This document shows, piece by piece, positions 61,518 to 64,000 of a stretch of 64,000 nucleotides of DNA. Position numbers and translations under genes: made by a program. The stretch is from Flavobacterium algicola (GTDB lineage Bacteria; Bacteroidota; Bacteroidia; Flavobacteriales; Flavobacteriaceae), in contig NZ_JAJTUT010000001.1 in NCBI RefSeq assembly GCF_022399565.1, positions 1,229,336 through 1,293,335 on the forward strand, written 5' to 3'. The notes below the pieces were generated by a model. It ran no database searches, was not told where the DNA came from, and saw only the letters and a program-made list of their open reading frames with translations. The first letter of the stretch is position 1; each line of letters starts with the position of its first letter.

Positions 61518-64000
61518 TTATTGTTTTTTGAAAGCTTCATATGCATCCAAATTCTTTTTGATTTGAATTACATTGTAATTTTCGTTTGATAAGATAATCG
61601 GTGTTTCTTCTATTTTAAATTCCTTATTGGACTTCAATAGATTGCTAACTACTGTTGCATATTCATCTGATTGTGCGCCTTGAATGATCAAAAACTGTTC
61701 ATTTTCATTATAATTTTCAATGCGATAAGTCAGCTGTTGAAAACTATCTCCCTGAATAAATTTCTTAACTTTTAATGCCATTGCTTTCGACTTGTCATTA
61801 TCTACCTTGGAAACTCTATAAAGAATTTTCCAGTTTTTTGAAGCATTATTATTAAAGCTTAAACGCTCCAAAGCCGGGATTTGACTTTCAATAATTAGCA
61901 TCGATTTCTTACCTTCTTCTGTATTTGGATAATTATCTGCTACGTATTGCACTGCTTTTTTATACTCCGCCAATCCTCTTAGTTTACCTATGGCATTGGC
62001 TCTCAAAAATTCAAACTTGGATACAATCTCATCGCCTGCAAATTGATTAATTAAAACATCTGTTTTTTCCAAAACCTCATCAAATTTTTCTTCGTCATAT
62101 AATGCATAGGTTTGATCATATACACCCTCGGGTGAATCTTCTGCCTCTACTACTTTTGAATTGCTGATAATTTGTGCATATCTGGAATCAGGAAATTGAG
62201 TTATAATTGCTTGCTTAACTTCTAGTGCCTTTGATTGATTGGTAATTTGATAAATTTTATACAAATTGTATAGTGTAGGTAAAACCAATTTTTGTTCTGG
62301 ATTTTGACGTAATAATTGCTCCAATTTGTTCGAAGCCAAATCATATTCTTTAAATTTTTCTTTATAGATAATTCCCAATTGATAGTAGGCGAAATTGCGC
62401 TCTTTATTAATACTGTCAATTTCTTTTTTATCTGTTGGCAATTGACTTAAATAAAAATCAGTGTTGTAGGCTGGGTTATCTGCAATTTCATCTTCATTAT
62501 CGGCACTAGTTACTTCGTTATCATCAGGAAAATTTGTAGCGGCTAGTTGATTATTCGAACCAGAATTTAATCGCCAGTTGCTACCAACTGTTCTTGTACC
62601 CCAATTTTTCTTAAAAGCAACTTTTCCATAAGCAACGGTCGAAGGATTGTAAAAATAAAATAGTGGCGTTTGCTGGTTGCTCGTATTGATTGATGGTGGT
62701 ACCATTGCTATATTGGGCTTAGAAATTCCTGAATTAGGATCAGAAATTGCGTTATCGCCATTAGAAGCACCGTTGTTAATTGCTATATTTTTTTGAATTT
62801 GTAGCTGCTTTTCGATCAAGATTTGTTTCTTCTCGTCTTCTGCTTTTAATTGAGTAATATAATCTTTAAAGTAGGTTTCTCTATTTTCAACAGTCATATT
62901 TAAAATAGAAATAATACTATCATTTTTTACAGCAATAGCTTCATATAAAATAACATCGTCGAGATCCTTTCTAACTTTTGAAAGATGTATGAACTCTCTC
63001 GTTTTATTATTCAATTTGGTTAGCGTACTGTCATAATATTTTGCCGCCATAGGATATTTGGCATCTTTAAAATAGCGATTGGCAATGTTTCTATAATTTG
63101 AAGCCATTAGGTATTCATCGCCTTTGGTCATTTTTAAAGAAGCATTATAGTATTTTTTGGCTCTATCATCATCATCTTGTTTGTCATAAAAAAGCCCGAA
63201 TTGATGATTTAGTACATCCAAAAATGGTCTGTTTTCTCTGTCTTTTAAAAGTTTATTAAAAGTTTCTACAAATAATAATGTGTCGCCATTTTTAAAATCA
63301 AACAATTGTGCTTTTTTGGCTTGCGCCTGAATTACGTATTTTCGTTCTGATTTGCGATTCATTGCTATGATAGATTCATAACTTTCCAAAGCTTTTTCAG
63401 GACTATTTAATTCTTCATACAGTTGTCCTAGAATAAAGCGATAACGTGCTTTTTGTTGGTTGTTATTTGAAAAATTTTCGGCCAATACTAATTTGGCTAC
63501 AGCACTATCTTTTTCTTCTAAGTTTAAGTAGGCTTCAGAGAGAAGTGCATTTGCATCTGACTTAATTTGTTTCTTGAGTTTATCACCATCCAAGAGTTGC
63601 TTCATATTATTTACAACAAGAGCGTCATTCCCAAGTCGCATATTGGTTTTTTCACGCCAAATTTTAGCTTCATATATCCGACTACTGTTGGGATATTTAT
63701 ATAAAATATAATTGAAGGCGTCGAGCGCTGGGATAAATCGTTGGTCATAATAACGTGATTTTCCTAGTAATAAGTAAGCTTCATCAGTTTGAAAATTCCT
63801 TTCGGTACCATCAATATTCATAGAATGTTTTTGAATCGCTTTGGTTGCTTTGCTCTCCGCTATTTCAAAATCAGGATTTTTGGTTTTTTTATCTCCAACC
63901 AGCTCTTCATTAAACTGCATTTTCTCAATTGGTAATCGCCTCCAAAAGTTATCTTGATCATTGGCGTTAATTCCTGCAACCCCTTTATCAAGCCCAATTT
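61518..64000 (-). CDS. porW: PorW/SprE, type IX secretion and gliding lipoprotein (5' end outside window)
   Basis: The frame is open to the right edge, so the N-terminus with its lipoprotein signal is missing; the ATG at 63920 is internal. Visible: many TPR units (for example AYLLLGKSRYYDQRFIPALD), a coiled region (LKAEDEKKQILIEKQLQIQ), a linker, and the hallmark FYFYNPSTVAYGKVAFKKNW then WRLNSGSNNQ, which I recognise from PorW/SprE, followed by further TPRs. In F. johnsoniae SprE is needed for type IX secretion and gliding. The bactofilin gene starts 2 nt after its stop. Confidence 0.88.
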   Translation of the reverse strand, partial: IGLDKGVAGINANDQDNFWRRLPIEKMQFNEELVGDKKTKNPDFEIAESKATKAIQKHSMNIDGTERNFQTDEAYLLLGKSRYYDQRFIPALDAFNYILYKYPNSSRIYEAKIWREKTNMRLGNDALVVNNMKQLLDGDKLKKQIKSDANALLSEAYLNLEEKDSAVAKLVLAENFSNNNQQKARYRFILGQLYEELNSPEKALESYESIIAMNRKSERKYVIQAQAKKAQLFDFKNGDTLLFVETFNKLLKDRENRPFLDVLNHQFGLFYDKQDDDDRAKKYYNASLKMTKGDEYLMASNYRNIANRYFKDAKYPMAAKYYDSTLTKLNNKTREFIHLSKVRKDLDDVILYEAIAVKNDSIISILNMTVENRETYFKDYITQLKAEDEKKQILIEKQLQIQKNIAINNGASNGDNAISDPNSGISKPNIAMVPPSINTSNQQTPLFYFYNPSTVAYGKVAFKKNWGTRTVGSNWRLNSGSNNQLAATNFPDDNEVTSADNEDEIADNPAYNTDFYLSQLPTDKKEIDSINKERNFAYYQLGIIYKEKFKEYDLASNKLEQLLRQNPEQKLVLPTLYNLYKIYQITNQSKALEVKQAIITQFPDSRYAQIISNSKVVEAEDSPEGVYDQTYALYDEEKFDEVLEKTDVLINQFAGDEIVSKFEFLRANAIGKLRGLAEYKKAVQYVADNYPNTEEGKKSMLIIESQIPALERLSFNNNASKNWKILYRVSKVDNDKSKAMALKVKKFIQGDSFQQLTYRIENYNENEQFLIIQGAQSDEYATVVSNLLKSNKEFKIEETPIILSNENYNVIQIKKNLDAYEAFKKQ

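Overview
The window looks like a chromosomal segment of a Flavobacterium-type member of the Bacteroidota. The base composition is AT-rich. Gene starts lack Shine-Dalgarno sequences, and several promoters match the Bacteroidota pattern TTG, 17-23 nt, TAnnTTTG. Lineage-typical genes are present: a Bat aerotolerance operon, the type IX secretion / gliding lipoprotein PorW (SprE), and DUF4292, DUF4494 and DUF2911 proteins. Both window edges cut genes: batA on the left and porW on the right.

Layout. 1-5.4 kb: batA-batB-batC-batD-batE on the + strand, convergent with a CvpA-family gene. 6.2-10.3 kb: small poorly characterised genes on the - strand (a DMP19-like protein, a zinc-ribbon/membrane pair, a 55-residue basic protein), tRNA-Trp (+), a PH-like membrane protein and an MscS channel. 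10.6-12.7 kb: metG. 12.7-17.7 kb: a loosely packed, AT-rich stretch with several genes of unknown function, a possible gene remnant and an ankyrin lipoprotein followed by an overlooked 51-residue membrane protein. 18.2-29.2 kb: a redox and regulatory block with three AraC regulators, a QorB-like reductase, a split ferric-reductase-like pair (haem membrane protein plus siderophore-interacting-type flavoprotein), an NTF2-like protein, a quinol-monooxygenase-like protein, a dopachrome-tautomerase-like protein, a cupin and a quinone-reductase-like dehydrogenase. 29.9-34.5 kb: an Fe-S assembly operon sufA-sufB-[antitoxin-YoeB toxin]-sufC-sufD, with the toxin-antitoxin pair sitting between sufB and sufC. 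34.7-44.5 kb: an MBL hydrolase, an S8 lipoprotein protease, an M1 peptidase, a geranylgeranyl-reductase-like FAD enzyme, a small lipoprotein and mfd. 44.5-47.5 kb: three direct repeats about 150 bp apart, a BLUF photoreceptor and an MFS exporter. 47.8-54.5 kb: envelope genes (EnvC-like, DUF4292 lipoprotein, TPR protein, sugar nucleotidyltransferase, dut, flippase). 55.2-64 kb: ATP synthase genes atpB-E-F-H-A-G preceded by AtpZ, a bactofilin and porW, all on the - strand; atpD and atpC are not here.

Most of the window is core genome. The points that merit a second look are the toxin-antitoxin insertion in the suf operon, the split ferric-reductase pair with one changed histidine, the repeat cluster beside the BLUF gene, a strong hairpin between atpE and atpF, the degenerate active site of the EnvC-like protein, and two small genes that standard length cut-offs would miss. 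I found no CRISPR array, prophage, insertion sequence or obvious defence island.
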